This document shows positions 41,573 through 50,606 of a stretch of 52,721 bases of DNA, piece by piece (the first letter of the stretch is position 1; each line of letters opens with the position of its first letter). The notes beneath the pieces are model-generated. The model was not told where the DNA came from. It did not search any database and saw only the letters and a program-made list of their open reading frames with translations. The stretch lies in assembly GCF_023228785.1 (NCBI RefSeq), contig NZ_JALOAN010000016.1, forward strand, positions 1 to 52,721. The letters are read 5' to 3'. The position numbers and the translations under genes are program-made. Origin of the DNA: Sulfurimonas sp. (GTDB lineage Bacteria > Campylobacterota > Campylobacteria > Campylobacterales > Sulfurimonadaceae).

Positions 41573-42832
41573 ATGATGACTCAAGCTTTTTATACAGGTA
41601 TATCTGGCTTAAAGAGTAACCAAGCAGCCATAGATATTGTATCTGACAACATTGCAAATATTTCAACTATCGGGTTTCGTGGATATAGACCAGAGTTCTC
41701 TTCTATTTTTGAAGAGACTCTAAATGCCACATCAAGAAAGCCAACTAACGACACTACCGGTTACGGAGTGATGTTAGGTACATCTTCTATGGATAAAGGG
41801 CAAGGAAGTATCTTGCTCTCAGATAGATCTACAGATCTAGCTATAGTTGGAAATGGTTGGTTTGGGATCTCGGGAAGTGCGGATACTATGTACACACGAG
41901 CAGGAAACTTTACTTTTGATGTAGATAGTGATCTCGTTACAACAGATGGACACTATGTCTTAGGAACTCTAGGTGGAAATATAAATGCTAACAATGAACT
42001 AACAAATATCTTAGGGGAAGTAAAACTAGGTAATGTTGGAACTCAAGAGAAGTTGCGTTTTCCAAAAGATCTTACATATCCACCTGAGCCTTCTACTATG
42101 GCAAAGTTTTCAGGAAATATAGGAACAGAAGATGGAGTTCAAACTATAGGTGCAGGTGTAGTTGATCCACAAAACAATAAAAATCATCTAAAGCTCTCTT
42201 TTACAAAAATAATTCCACAAGTATTGCCAGGTAGTCAATGGGATGTTGTAGCTACTACACAAACGCTTGATGGCACAGAGATATATGATACAAAGACAGG
42301 AAGAGCTGATTTTGATGCTAGTGGTGGGCTTATTTCTACTACACTAAGCACTATAGACAACAATGGTGCACAGATAAATATAGACATGGGAAGTGGTTTT
42401 GATGGTGTCGTAGCTATTAGTAACCTTGCAATAAGTGCATCTAGTATTTCAGATGGAACCATAGGTGGAGATCTAAGAGGTTATAGTATCAATAGAAATG
42501 CTGAGGTAATTGCAACTTTTACAAATGGAATGCAGAGTAGTGTAGGTAAAATAGCAGTCTATCACTTTGTAAATGAGCAGGGTCTTGAGCGAGCTAGTGG
42601 AGCAAACTTTAGACAAACTAACAATAGTGGAGAGCCACTTTTTTATACAGATGCAAGTGGACAAAACATCATTGGAACAGATGTTGTAAACTTTAATCTT
42701 GAGAACTCTAATGTTAGAATGGATGTAGCACTTACAGATCTAATCATACTTCAAAGATCGTATGATGCAAACTCTAAGTCTGTAACTACAGCAGATCAAA
42801 TGATGCAAAAAGCATTACAGATGGATGCATAA
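41573..42832 (+). CDS. flgE: Flagellar hook protein FlgE, shorter paralog
   Basis: The 419-residue protein has the N-terminal rod/hook motif FYTGISGLKSNQAAIDIVSD, then NISTIGFRGYR, and the C-terminal SNVRMDVALTDLIILQRSYD. It lacks the large variable domain of long hook proteins. It could be the hook subunit or an additional hook-related component. ATGATG gives two possible starts one codon apart. It is the third gene of the fliK operon. Confidence 0.9.
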   Translation: MMTQAFYTGISGLKSNQAAIDIVSDNIANISTIGFRGYRPEFSSIFEETLNATSRKPTNDTTGYGVMLGTSSMDKGQGSILLSDRSTDLAIVGNGWFGISGSADTMYTRAGNFTFDVDSDLVTTDGHYVLGTLGGNINANNELTNILGEVKLGNVGTQEKLRFPKDLTYPPEPSTMAKFSGNIGTEDGVQTIGAGVVDPQNNKNHLKLSFTKIIPQVLPGSQWDVVATTQTLDGTEIYDTKTGRADFDASGGLISTTLSTIDNNGAQINIDMGSGFDGVVAISNLAISASSISDGTIGGDLRGYSINRNAEVIATFTNGMQSSVGKIAVYHFVNEQGLERASGANFRQTNNSGEPLFYTDASGQNIIGTDVVNFNLENSNVRMDVALTDLIILQRSYDANSKSVTTADQMMQKALQMDA

Positions 42833-42845
42833 AATATCTAAAGAG

Positions 42846-42864
42846 TTGGAACACTAAATGCTAT
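42846..42864 (+). promoter_or_regulatory. Sigma54 promoter for the second flgE
   Basis: TTGGAACACTAAATGCTAT has GG-N10-GC spacing and matches the fliK promoter at GGAA and ATGCTAT. It is 14 nt after the first flgE stop. A transcript from here would carry a leader of about 230 nt containing two 43-bp repeats. Confidence 0.7.
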
Positions 42865-42910
42865 TTATTTAGTAAGTAAAAAAAGACAAAACGTCTAAAG
42901 GGTTTATTCT

Positions 42911-42953
42911 CTTTGGCGTTATAAATAAAATGGGACTAGGTTCCCTTAAATTT
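42911..42953. repeat. 43-bp direct repeat, copy 1
   Basis: It starts CTTTGGCGTTATAAATAAAA and ends TTCCCTTAAATTT; copy 2 (43038-43080) is identical and 127 bp away. Both are preceded by AAAGGG plus 8 nt. It lies in the leader of the second flgE. Confidence 0.9.
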
Positions 42954-43037
42954 TAGTGAATGAAGAAAAGAGGCACAAGTGCCGAGGGCTTCCTGCCGAA
43001 GGAAACCAAGCGTTAGCGTAGTCAAAGGGACTTGTTC

Positions 43038-43080
43038 CTTTGGCGTTATAAATAAAATGGGACTAGGTTCCCTTAAATTT
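43038..43080. repeat. 43-bp direct repeat, copy 2
   Basis: Identical to copy 1 and 24 bp before the second flgE start. Between the copies are small hairpins GGCAC-AA-GTGCC and TTCCT-GCCGA-AGGAA. Confidence 0.9.
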
Positions 43081-43104
43081 ATGAAATAAATTAAAGGACA
43101 TAAG

Positions 43105-45234
43105 ATGTTAAAATCACTATTTTCAGGTGTATCTGGACTGCAATCACATCAAATTGCGATGGATGTTGAGTCAAATAATATTGCAAATGTTAACACAGTA
43201 GGTTTTAAATATTCTCGTGCAAACTTTTCAGATCTTTTGGCTCAAACACAAGCTATTGCTACAGCTCCTCAAGGTCAGCTCGGGGGTAAAAACCCTGTTC
43301 AAGTTGGTCTTGGTGCTACTGTTAGCTCAATGACAAGAATTTTCTCACAGGGTTCTGTTCAAAACTCAGATAAAAATACTGATGTTGCAATTCAAGGAGA
43401 TGGTTTTTATATAGTCTCTCCAGATGGTGGTAATACTTACAAATACACTCGTGCAGGAGACTTTAAGTTTGATGCTAAAGGAAATTTTGTTGACAACAAT
43501 GGTTTTATAACTCAAGGTTGGCTCAGAGATCCAGTAACAGGAAAGGTTGACTCTACTGCACCTATTACAAACATTAACATACCGCCAGGGCTTACAACTC
43601 CAGCTTTTGCTTCACAAGAAGTAGTTTTAAAAGCAAACCTTAACTCAGGATCAAAAGTTGGCACTGAGAGTATTTCACCAGCTTATGAGGTTAAAAGTTT
43701 ACCAACAGGAACTCCTCCAGCCTCTCTTGCGGCAATAGATGCAAATGGAAACCCTATAGCATCTGGTGATTTAGGTGTAATGTTTAATGAAGTTGGACAA
43801 GCATTCTCTTTACAAGAAGATCAAGGTGTTTGGATATCCTTTCAAAATGCTACAACAACCGCTGCTGCACAAGTTTCCGCTGGTGATGACTTGGCACTTC
43901 AGTTAGAAATGGATGATGGTTCAATAGTTACTATTAACTCAACAAGTACTGGTAATCAAGATACAAATGGTGATCAATATGCTGCTGCAATTGATGCTCA
44001 ATCATCAATCACAGGTATTACAGCTTCTTATGATAGTACTACAAATCAGTTGACACTTATAAATACAAATGCGAGTGAAGCAGCATCTCACAATATCAGA
44101 ATAGCTGCTAATGATTTAGGTAGTGGGTTTTTAACAACTGAGGGATCAACTACGGCTTATAAATATCAATATAGCCCCAATTCAGTGACAACTACACCAA
44201 ATGCAGATAAAACATTTACAACAATATCTGATCTTCGCTATGCGATGGAGAGACATGCAAGAGATGCAAATGGTGATGGTATAGAAACAGACATTAATAA
44301 TATATCAATATCTGTTAATGCACAGGGTAAGATAGAGATTACAAATCCAGGTGGTGGCGCAAATGACTATACTTTAAACATAAAAACTACTGCTATTATT
44401 GAGCCTGGTGTAACAAAAAATGCATACTTTACTAAAAGTATGGAAGCATTAGATGCAACTCTTCCAGCTGCAAGTGGCGGTAAAGTATTTTCACAAGGAT
44501 TTAATGCCGCTACACACTCAAGTTCTATTGATATTTTTGACTCATTGGGTTCTAAGCATACTCTTAGAATGGAGTTTAGAAAGACAGCCCTTAATATATC
44601 AACTGGTAGTACATGGGATATGAAACTTTCAGTTCCACCTCCTGCAACAATTGACACTGTAGCACCATATGATGAGAAAACAGGTTCTATCCGTTTTAAT
44701 AATGATGGATCGTTATCTACTTATAATCCACCAAATGTTTCTTTTAGTGGAAATAATGGTTCTGCTCCAGATCAGCAAGTAACTCTTAGTTTTGGTACTG
44801 CAAATTCATTTGATGGCATGACAAGTTATGATAAAGAATCTGCTACATCCGGTATATCTCAAGATGGATATACTGGAGGGGATCTAGTTGGAATCAGAAT
44901 CGATCAAAGTGGTACTTTAGTTGGATCATTTAGTAACGGTCGTTCTTTTGGTCTTGCTCAAATTGCTATGGCGAAGTTTACAAATAACGAAGGTTTATCT
45001 GTAGAGGGTGGGAATATCTTTATCCAAACGGCAAACTCAGGAGATCCAATTATCGGAACTGCGGCGACTGCTGGGCGTGGATTTATCCAAGCGGCAGCCT
45101 TAGAAGCATCAAACGTTGACCTTTCACGTGCTCTGACTCAGCTAATAATCATCCAAAGAGGTTTCCAAGCAAATGGTAAAACCATTACAACCTCTGATCA
45201 ACTTCTACAAACTCTCATAGGATTAAAACAATAA
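43105..45234 (+). CDS. flgE: Flagellar hook protein FlgE, long paralog
   Basis: The 709-residue protein starts MLKSLFSGVSGLQSHQIAMD and has NVNTVGFKYSRANF, long Ser/Thr/Asn-rich variable domains (about 180-520), and the C-terminal EASNVDLSRALTQLIIIQRG. Its length resembles the long hook protein of Campylobacter, where such a FlgE builds the hook. AAGGA lies about 7 nt before the ATG. It has its own sigma54-like promoter and a stop codon in a terminator loop. Confidence 0.93.
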   Translation: MLKSLFSGVSGLQSHQIAMDVESNNIANVNTVGFKYSRANFSDLLAQTQAIATAPQGQLGGKNPVQVGLGATVSSMTRIFSQGSVQNSDKNTDVAIQGDGFYIVSPDGGNTYKYTRAGDFKFDAKGNFVDNNGFITQGWLRDPVTGKVDSTAPITNINIPPGLTTPAFASQEVVLKANLNSGSKVGTESISPAYEVKSLPTGTPPASLAAIDANGNPIASGDLGVMFNEVGQAFSLQEDQGVWISFQNATTTAAAQVSAGDDLALQLEMDDGSIVTINSTSTGNQDTNGDQYAAAIDAQSSITGITASYDSTTNQLTLINTNASEAASHNIRIAANDLGSGFLTTEGSTTAYKYQYSPNSVTTTPNADKTFTTISDLRYAMERHARDANGDGIETDINNISISVNAQGKIEITNPGGGANDYTLNIKTTAIIEPGVTKNAYFTKSMEALDATLPAASGGKVFSQGFNAATHSSSIDIFDSLGSKHTLRMEFRKTALNISTGSTWDMKLSVPPPATIDTVAPYDEKTGSIRFNNDGSLSTYNPPNVSFSGNNGSAPDQQVTLSFGTANSFDGMTSYDKESATSGISQDGYTGGDLVGIRIDQSGTLVGSFSNGRSFGLAQIAMAKFTNNEGLSVEGGNIFIQTANSGDPIIGTAATAGRGFIQAAALEASNVDLSRALTQLIIIQRGFQANGKTITTSDQLLQTLIGLKQ

Positions 45235-45250
45235 GTTTTAATCCTCTTTT
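45219..45250 (+). terminator. Terminator with the long flgE stop codon in its loop
   Basis: AGGATTAAAAC and GTTTTAATCCT form an 11-bp stem around AATAA, whose TAA is the stop. CTTTT follows. It is a convincing intrinsic terminator. Confidence 0.75.
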
Positions 45251-45290
45251 GATATAATTTCTTTTATAAAAATTCAGTTTTTTTTCTCTG

Positions 45291-45363
45291 GCTCCCATGC
45301 TCTGCGTGGGAGTCTGTATATGCTACTCAAAGATATATGTGTTCCCACGCAGAGCGTGGGAAC
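45291..45363. repeat. Pair of REP-like palindromes
   Basis: GCTCCCATGC-TCT-GCGTGGGAGT (45291-45313) and GTTCCCACGC-AGA-GCGTGGGAAC (45341-45363) are hairpins of one type, with a perfect 10-bp stem in the second. A T8 run starts 8 nt after the second. Similar palindromes occur in other bacteria. Confidence 0.8.
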
Positions 45364-45379
45364 AAGAGTGTTTTTTTTC

Positions 45380-45447
45380 GGAAGCGAGGTTTTAAGCTCG
45401 TAGAGATGCTTTTAAGTTGCACTATGCGAAGCTAAAGCATCGCTTCC
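45380..45447. repeat. Long inverted repeat before purT
   Basis: GGAAGCGA (45380) pairs with TCGCTTCC (45440). An inner GATGCTTT/AAAGCATC pair offers a competing fold. It may be another interspersed repeat or a structured purT leader. Confidence 0.5.
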
Positions 45448-45489
45448 CAATACCTCTAGTGAATATAATAATAAAAGGAATTATCTCAG

Positions 45490-46653
45490 ATGCAATTCTC
45501 ATCTCCTCTAAAATCAAACTCAAAAAAAGTAATGTTGTTAGGTTCTGGCGAACTTGGCCGTGAAGTGGCTATTGAAGCTCAAAGATTAGGTCTTGAAGTT
45601 ATTGCAGTAGACAGATATCCAAACGCACCAGCTCATCAAGTCTCACATCGTGCTTATGTTGTAAATATGCAAGATAAAGATGCTCTTTTAGAGATAGTAG
45701 AGCGTGAAAAACCAGACTTCATACTCCCAGAGATCGAAGCACTCTCTATAGATGCACTCATAGAAGCAGAGGCGAAGGGTTACAATGTTATTCCAAATGC
45801 ATCAGCTGTACAAAAGACTATGAACCGTAAAAACATCCGTACCTTTGCAGCGGAAGTTTTGGGTTTAAACACAGGGGCTTATGAGTTTGTAACTACAGAA
45901 GATGGTCTAAGAGAAGCATCGCAAAGAATGGGTTACCCTTGTGTGGTTAAACCTGTTATGAGTTCATCTGGTCACGGTCAAAGTGTTCTTAAGTCTAAAG
46001 AAGATGTCTCAAAGTCGTGGGAGATCGCAAAAGAGGCTCGTGGAGATGCTAGTGAACTTATAGTTGAAGCCTTTGTTGACTTTGACTATGAGATCACGAT
46101 GCTAACTGTAAGAAACGGCAAAGAGACTGTTTTTTGTGAGCCAATAGGACATGAGCAAAGAGATGGTGACTATGTTTTTTCATGGCAACCGATGCAAATG
46201 AGTGAAATTGCAAAAAAGAGATCACAAGAGATGGCTAAGGCTATAACAGATGGACTTGGAGGACGTGGGCTTTTTGGTGTTGAGTTATTTATAAAAGGCG
46301 ATGAGGTCTACTTTAGTGAAGTTAGCCCTCGCCCACACGATACTGGAATGGTTACACTAATCACTCAAAGTCAAAGTGAATTTGCACTTCATTTAAGAGC
46401 TGTTTTAGGACTTCCTTTAGGGTTTACATTCTATGGAGAGGGAGCTTCTGCAGCTTACAAATCAGAGGCTGAAAACTTCAAACCAACTTTAGAGATAGAC
46501 GATGAACTCTTTAGTGAAAACTCATATGTGAGAATCTTCTCAAAACCAGATACTCATAAAGGGAGAAGATTAGCAGTTGCACTAGTATTTGATGAGGCAC
46601 AAAAAGCACTAGAGAGATCAAGAGAGCTTATAGAGATGATCAAGGATGTTTAG
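45490..46653 (+). CDS. purT: Formate-dependent glycinamide ribonucleotide transformylase PurT
   Basis: The 387-residue ATP-grasp enzyme contains VMLLGSGELGREV, MGYPCVVKPVMSSSGHGQS and EVSPRPHDTGMVT, typical of PurT. It makes formyl-GAR from GAR, formate and ATP without folate. AAGGA lies about 10 nt before the ATG. An extended -10 (TGATATAAT, 45250-45258) lies about 230 nt upstream, before the palindromes. The stop codon abuts the next start, so the dehydrogenase is co-transcribed. Confidence 0.95.
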   Translation: MQFSSPLKSNSKKVMLLGSGELGREVAIEAQRLGLEVIAVDRYPNAPAHQVSHRAYVVNMQDKDALLEIVEREKPDFILPEIEALSIDALIEAEAKGYNVIPNASAVQKTMNRKNIRTFAAEVLGLNTGAYEFVTTEDGLREASQRMGYPCVVKPVMSSSGHGQSVLKSKEDVSKSWEIAKEARGDASELIVEAFVDFDYEITMLTVRNGKETVFCEPIGHEQRDGDYVFSWQPMQMSEIAKKRSQEMAKAITDGLGGRGLFGVELFIKGDEVYFSEVSPRPHDTGMVTLITQSQSEFALHLRAVLGLPLGFTFYGEGASAAYKSEAENFKPTLEIDDELFSENSYVRIFSKPDTHKGRRLAVALVFDEAQKALERSRELIEMIKDV

Positions 46654-47580
46654 ATGAAAATAGTAATATTGGACGCACTTACATTTGGAGATGCAGATCT
46701 GAGTGTTTTTAAGAGCTTGGGCGAAGTTGAGATCTATGAGACGACAAGTCCTAAAGAGACAAGCTCACGCATAACAAACGCTACTGTTATAGTTACTAAC
46801 AAAGTTGTTATAGGCGATGAGCTTATGAGCTGTGCACCTAGTTTAAAACTTATTTGTATAGCTGCAACAGGGATGAATAACATAGATCTAGACGCTGCAA
46901 AAAAAAGAGGCATAGAAGTTAAAAATGTAGCTGGTTACTCAACTGACTCAGTAGTACAGCACACTTTTTCTATGCTTTTTTACCTACTTGGTAGTTCAAG
47001 ATATTATGATGAGTTCGTAAAAGATGCTTCTTATGTAAAGAGTCCTGTTTTTACACACTTGTCTAAGCCATTTTTTGAATTAAAAGGTAAAAAGTGGGGG
47101 ATTGTAGGACTTGGTAGCATAGGTCGTGGTGTTGCAACTATTGCATCTGCATTTGGTGCAAAAGTTTGTTACCACTCTACAAGTGGCAAGAATCTTACAA
47201 GAGACTATATGCAAGTAGATCTACAAACACTTTTAAAGACTTGCGATGTTATTTCTATTCACGCTCCACTAAATGAACAAACTAAGGGTTTACTCTCAGA
47301 TAAAGAGCTAAGAGAGTGCAAAAATGGTGCGATCATTTTAAACCTTGGAAGAGGTGGCATTATAGATGAAGAAGCAGTTGCAAAAATAGTAGATCAAAAA
47401 GAGTTATATTTTGGACTTGATGTACTTGAGAGTGAACCAATGAGACAAGATCATCCATTTTTAAGTGTAAAAAACAAAGAGAGACTATATGTAACTCCGC
47501 ATATAGCTTGGGCATCTAATGAAGCTAGAAAAAAACTTATAGAGTTAGTAGCTAAAAACATAACAGACTCCACGCTTTAG
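46654..47580 (+). CDS. D-2-hydroxyacid dehydrogenase family protein
   Basis: The 308 residues contain the NAD-binding GLGSIGRG (about 152-159), NLGRGGIIDE with the catalytic Arg region, LDVLESEP (Glu) and VTPHIAW (His). It oxidises or reduces a 2-keto/2-hydroxy acid; glycerate/hydroxypyruvate or lactate are common substrates but cannot be chosen. It starts directly after purT and precedes the YqaA-like gene by 27 nt. Confidence 0.9.
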   Translation: MKIVILDALTFGDADLSVFKSLGEVEIYETTSPKETSSRITNATVIVTNKVVIGDELMSCAPSLKLICIAATGMNNIDLDAAKKRGIEVKNVAGYSTDSVVQHTFSMLFYLLGSSRYYDEFVKDASYVKSPVFTHLSKPFFELKGKKWGIVGLGSIGRGVATIASAFGAKVCYHSTSGKNLTRDYMQVDLQTLLKTCDVISIHAPLNEQTKGLLSDKELRECKNGAIILNLGRGGIIDEEAVAKIVDQKELYFGLDVLESEPMRQDHPFLSVKNKERLYVTPHIAWASNEARKKLIELVAKNITDSTL

Positions 47581-47607
47581 TCTAAGGCTTCTTAGGAGGG
47601 CTTTTGT

Positions 47608-48012
47608 ATGAATGAACTAGCACTCTTTTTATCTGCATTTCTTGCAGCTACCATACTTCCCTTCTCCTCAGAAGTTGCATTTATTGCAGCTTTAGCTAAT
47701 GATATGAATCCACTAAGTGCTATTTTTTTCGCTTCTTGTGGAAATATCTTAGCCATAACTCTAAACTACTGGTTTGGTTACTGGCTATATGATAAAACAA
47801 AAACAAAACTAGAGCGTTCTAAAACAGGAACTAAAAGCTTAAAATACGGACACAAGTATGGCTACTATATACTGCTCTTCTCATGGCTTCCCATCATCGG
47901 AGATCCACTAACACTAGTAGCTGGTGTTTTAAGACTTAAGTTTGTTTGGTTTGTTATAGTTGCCGGAGGACTCAGAGTTACAAGGTACTACCTTCTAACT
48001 CTTGTGGTATAA
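47608..48012 (+). CDS. YqaA-like (DedA/SNARE-associated) membrane protein
   Basis: The 134-residue protein begins MNELALFLSAFLAATILPFS. It has hydrophobic segments (5-28, 37-60, 84-105, 110-130) and the family's LPFSSE and SWLPIIGDPLTLVAGVLR motifs. Related proteins are thought to move or scramble lipids; the role here is unknown. AGGAGGG lies 9-10 nt before the ATG. The stop codon lies inside the promoter of the next gene. Confidence 0.85.
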   Translation: MNELALFLSAFLAATILPFSSEVAFIAALANDMNPLSAIFFASCGNILAITLNYWFGYWLYDKTKTKLERSKTGTKSLKYGHKYGYYILLFSWLPIIGDPLTLVAGVLRLKFVWFVIVAGGLRVTRYYLLTLVV

Positions 48013-48013
48013 T
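48005..48013 (+). promoter_or_regulatory. Extended -10 promoter of the histidine kinase, possibly leaderless
   Basis: TGGTATAAT overlaps the end of the YqaA-like gene and ends 7 nt before the kinase ATG. A typical start would fall on the ATG, and no ribosome binding site is seen. Confidence 0.5.
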
Positions 48014-48020
48014 AAAAACT

Positions 48021-50606
48021 ATGAAAATCATACTCCTTTTTTTAACACTTCTTAGCACACTTTTACTAGCAAAAGAAAAAGTATCGATCCAACTTATGTG
48101 GGTGGATCAGTTTCAGTTTGCTGGTTACTACATGGCAAAAGAGAAGGGCTTTTATGAAGAAGTTGGGCTTGATGTAGAGATAAAAAAATTCAAAAAAAAT
48201 ATGAATACTGTAAACGAGGTTATAAGTTCTAGAGCGACTTATGGCATTGGTAGATCAAGCCTTATAAGATCTCGTTCTGAGGGTGAGAAAATAGTTTTAC
48301 TCTCAGCAATCTTTCAATCTTCCCCATTCGTTTTAATAAGCACCGATATAACAAATATAAAGAGTGTAAAAGACTTTGTAGGTAAAAAAATCATGCTAAC
48401 ACGGGATGCTTCTGATGCTGCCTCTATACGAGCTATGATAATGTCTGGAGGAGTTAAAGAGTCAGGGATAAAGATATTAAACCATAGTTTTAACTTTGAC
48501 GACCTTTTAGATGGCAAAGTTGACTTGTATGCTGGATATACAACAAATGAGACATTTATTTTACAAGAGAAGAACATTCCCTATAGGGTTTTTTCTCCAA
48601 AAGATGATGGTTTTGACTTTTATAGCGACTTACTCTTTACATCTCAAAAAGAGATCCAAAACAACCAGCAAAGAGTAAAAGACTTTAGAGATGCATCACT
48701 TAAAGGTTGGAGATATGCATTTGATAATATAGAAGAAAGCATAAAAATAATTTATGAAAAGTACAACCCTACAAACAAAAGTATAGAAGCTCTAAGATAT
48801 GAAGCAAATGAACTAAAAAAATTAGCTTTTATAGATGGTGTGAAGTTCGGTGAGATAAATGAAGATAAAGTTCTAAGAATATTTGATATATATAAGATTT
48901 TAGGGTTAGCACAAGATAAGATAGATATACAAGAGTTTATTTTTAACAATGACTCAAATATTTTAAATGCAAAAGAGTATGAGTATCTAAGAGAAAAACA
49001 AGAGATAAGCCTTTGTTCAATTCCCTCTTTTTTGCCATATAGTGCTATACATGACGGTGAAGTACAAGGTATTGGCTCTGGTGTCCTTGATATAATTTCC
49101 CAAAGTGTGCCAATAAACTTTAGACTTATAGAGACAAAAACATGGCAAGAGACACTCTCTTTAGCAAAAGAGGGCAAGTGTGATTTTTTACCAATAGTAG
49201 AAAATACAGAGTCAAGAAAAGAGTATCTTGATTTTACTAGCCCTTACTTTACAGATTCTTTGGCGATCATAACCGATAGCACAAAAAACTATATCTTAGA
49301 TATAAGAAGTGTCTCTGATAAAGAGTTTAGTATAGCACAGGGATACTCTTTTGTAGAAACTATAAGAAAAAAATATCCAGAGCTAAGGTTGCATATTGTT
49401 CCTACAAGAAAAGAGGGCTTTATGGGCGTGCAAAAGGGTAAATATTATGGTCATATAGATGCGATGATGGCAGCGGCTTACTATATGCAAAACAACTCAA
49501 AATCAAATCTTAAAATATCTGGGCAGTTTGAAGAGGATATAAAGATTAGTTTTGGGGTTAAAAAAGATGATGAGGTACTTTTTGGAATTTTTCAAAAGAT
49601 TGCAAATGAACTAAAACCAAAAGATATACAAAAAGTTTTAAATGATTGGGTATCTATAAACTACACAAGAACTGCAGATTATGCTTATCTAAAAAATGTC
49701 TTACTTATTGTTTTTGTTTTAGCTCTGATATTTGGATACAGACACTATCTGCTTAAGAAAAAGAACAGACAACTTCAAACACTCCAAGAGCAACTTTTGA
49801 GATTAAACAAATCACTAGAGACAAAAGTAGCTGATGCGGTAAATGATGTGTTAAAAAAAGATGCTTATCTTCTGCATCAAGCTCGTTTAGCTCAGATGGG
49901 AGAGATGTTAAGCATGGTAGCTCATCAGTGGAAACAACCACTTAGCTCTATCTCTTCGATGCAGATTGCTATTAGAATGGCTATAGAGCTAGAGAGGTTT
50001 GATCTTAATGATGAAAAACAAAGGGAAGAGTTTTTAGAGTTTGTACATCAAAAGTTAGACAAGATAGCAGCGAACACTCAAAATCTAAGTCAAACTATCT
50101 CAAACTTTAGCGACTTTTATAAGCCCAATAAAAAAGCAGAGTTAAGGAAGCTTGATGAAGTAGTAATGAAAGCTTGTAGTCTTGTAGAAGACAATATGGA
50201 TGCAAATAATATTAGTATTAGTATGAGCTTACACTCAGATGCGGTTGTAAAGCTTCATGAAAATGAGTTTATGCAAGTTATACTAAATCTTTTAAACAAT
50301 GCAAGAGATCAGCTAGTAGAAAAAGAGATAAAAGATGCACTCATTAAGATAAAAAGTTATGATGAAAATGGAAATGTTGTTTTAGAGATTGGAGATAACG
50401 CTTTAGGGGTTTCTGAAAATATTATAGAGAAGATTTTTGATCCGTATTTCTCTACAAAGTTAGAAAAAAATGGTACAGGTTTAGGGCTCTATATGTCAAA
50501 GCAGATCATAGAAGAGTACCATGATGGCAAGATTAGTGTGAAAAATAATGAAGATGGCGCTGTATTTATAATAAAGCTAGAAGTAGAGGATGAAAATGAG
50601 AAGTGA
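48021..50606 (+). CDS. Sensor histidine kinase with two periplasmic binding-protein domains
   Basis: This 861-residue protein has a signal peptide (MKIILLFLTLLSTLLLA), an NMT1/ThiY-like binding domain (about 20-250; WVDQFQFAGYYMAKEKGFYEE), an SBP3-like domain (about 325-550; FLPIVENTESRKEYLDFTSP), one membrane helix (about 560-580), a coiled coil, and a kinase with His635 in AHQWKQPLSS. ATP-binding motifs are NLLNNA, GDNALGV and GTGLGLYMSKQI. The usual DxGxG Gly is Ala. It probably senses a periplasmic small molecule. The frame is open 25 codons upstream inside the YqaA gene, without support. No response regulator is adjacent. Confidence 0.9.
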   Translation: MKIILLFLTLLSTLLLAKEKVSIQLMWVDQFQFAGYYMAKEKGFYEEVGLDVEIKKFKKNMNTVNEVISSRATYGIGRSSLIRSRSEGEKIVLLSAIFQSSPFVLISTDITNIKSVKDFVGKKIMLTRDASDAASIRAMIMSGGVKESGIKILNHSFNFDDLLDGKVDLYAGYTTNETFILQEKNIPYRVFSPKDDGFDFYSDLLFTSQKEIQNNQQRVKDFRDASLKGWRYAFDNIEESIKIIYEKYNPTNKSIEALRYEANELKKLAFIDGVKFGEINEDKVLRIFDIYKILGLAQDKIDIQEFIFNNDSNILNAKEYEYLREKQEISLCSIPSFLPYSAIHDGEVQGIGSGVLDIISQSVPINFRLIETKTWQETLSLAKEGKCDFLPIVENTESRKEYLDFTSPYFTDSLAIITDSTKNYILDIRSVSDKEFSIAQGYSFVETIRKKYPELRLHIVPTRKEGFMGVQKGKYYGHIDAMMAAAYYMQNNSKSNLKISGQFEEDIKISFGVKKDDEVLFGIFQKIANELKPKDIQKVLNDWVSINYTRTADYAYLKNVLLIVFVLALIFGYRHYLLKKKNRQLQTLQEQLLRLNKSLETKVADAVNDVLKKDAYLLHQARLAQMGEMLSMVAHQWKQPLSSISSMQIAIRMAIELERFDLNDEKQREEFLEFVHQKLDKIAANTQNLSQTISNFSDFYKPNKKAELRKLDEVVMKACSLVEDNMDANNISISMSLHSDAVVKLHENEFMQVILNLLNNARDQLVEKEIKDALIKIKSYDENGNVVLEIGDNALGVSENIIEKIFDPYFSTKLEKNGTGLGLYMSKQIIEEYHDGKISVKNNEDGAVFIIKLEVEDENEK

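Noticed and set aside
47946..48020. 25-codon upstream extension of the histidine kinase
   Set aside because: It lies inside the YqaA-like gene and would precede a clear signal peptide start at 48021.
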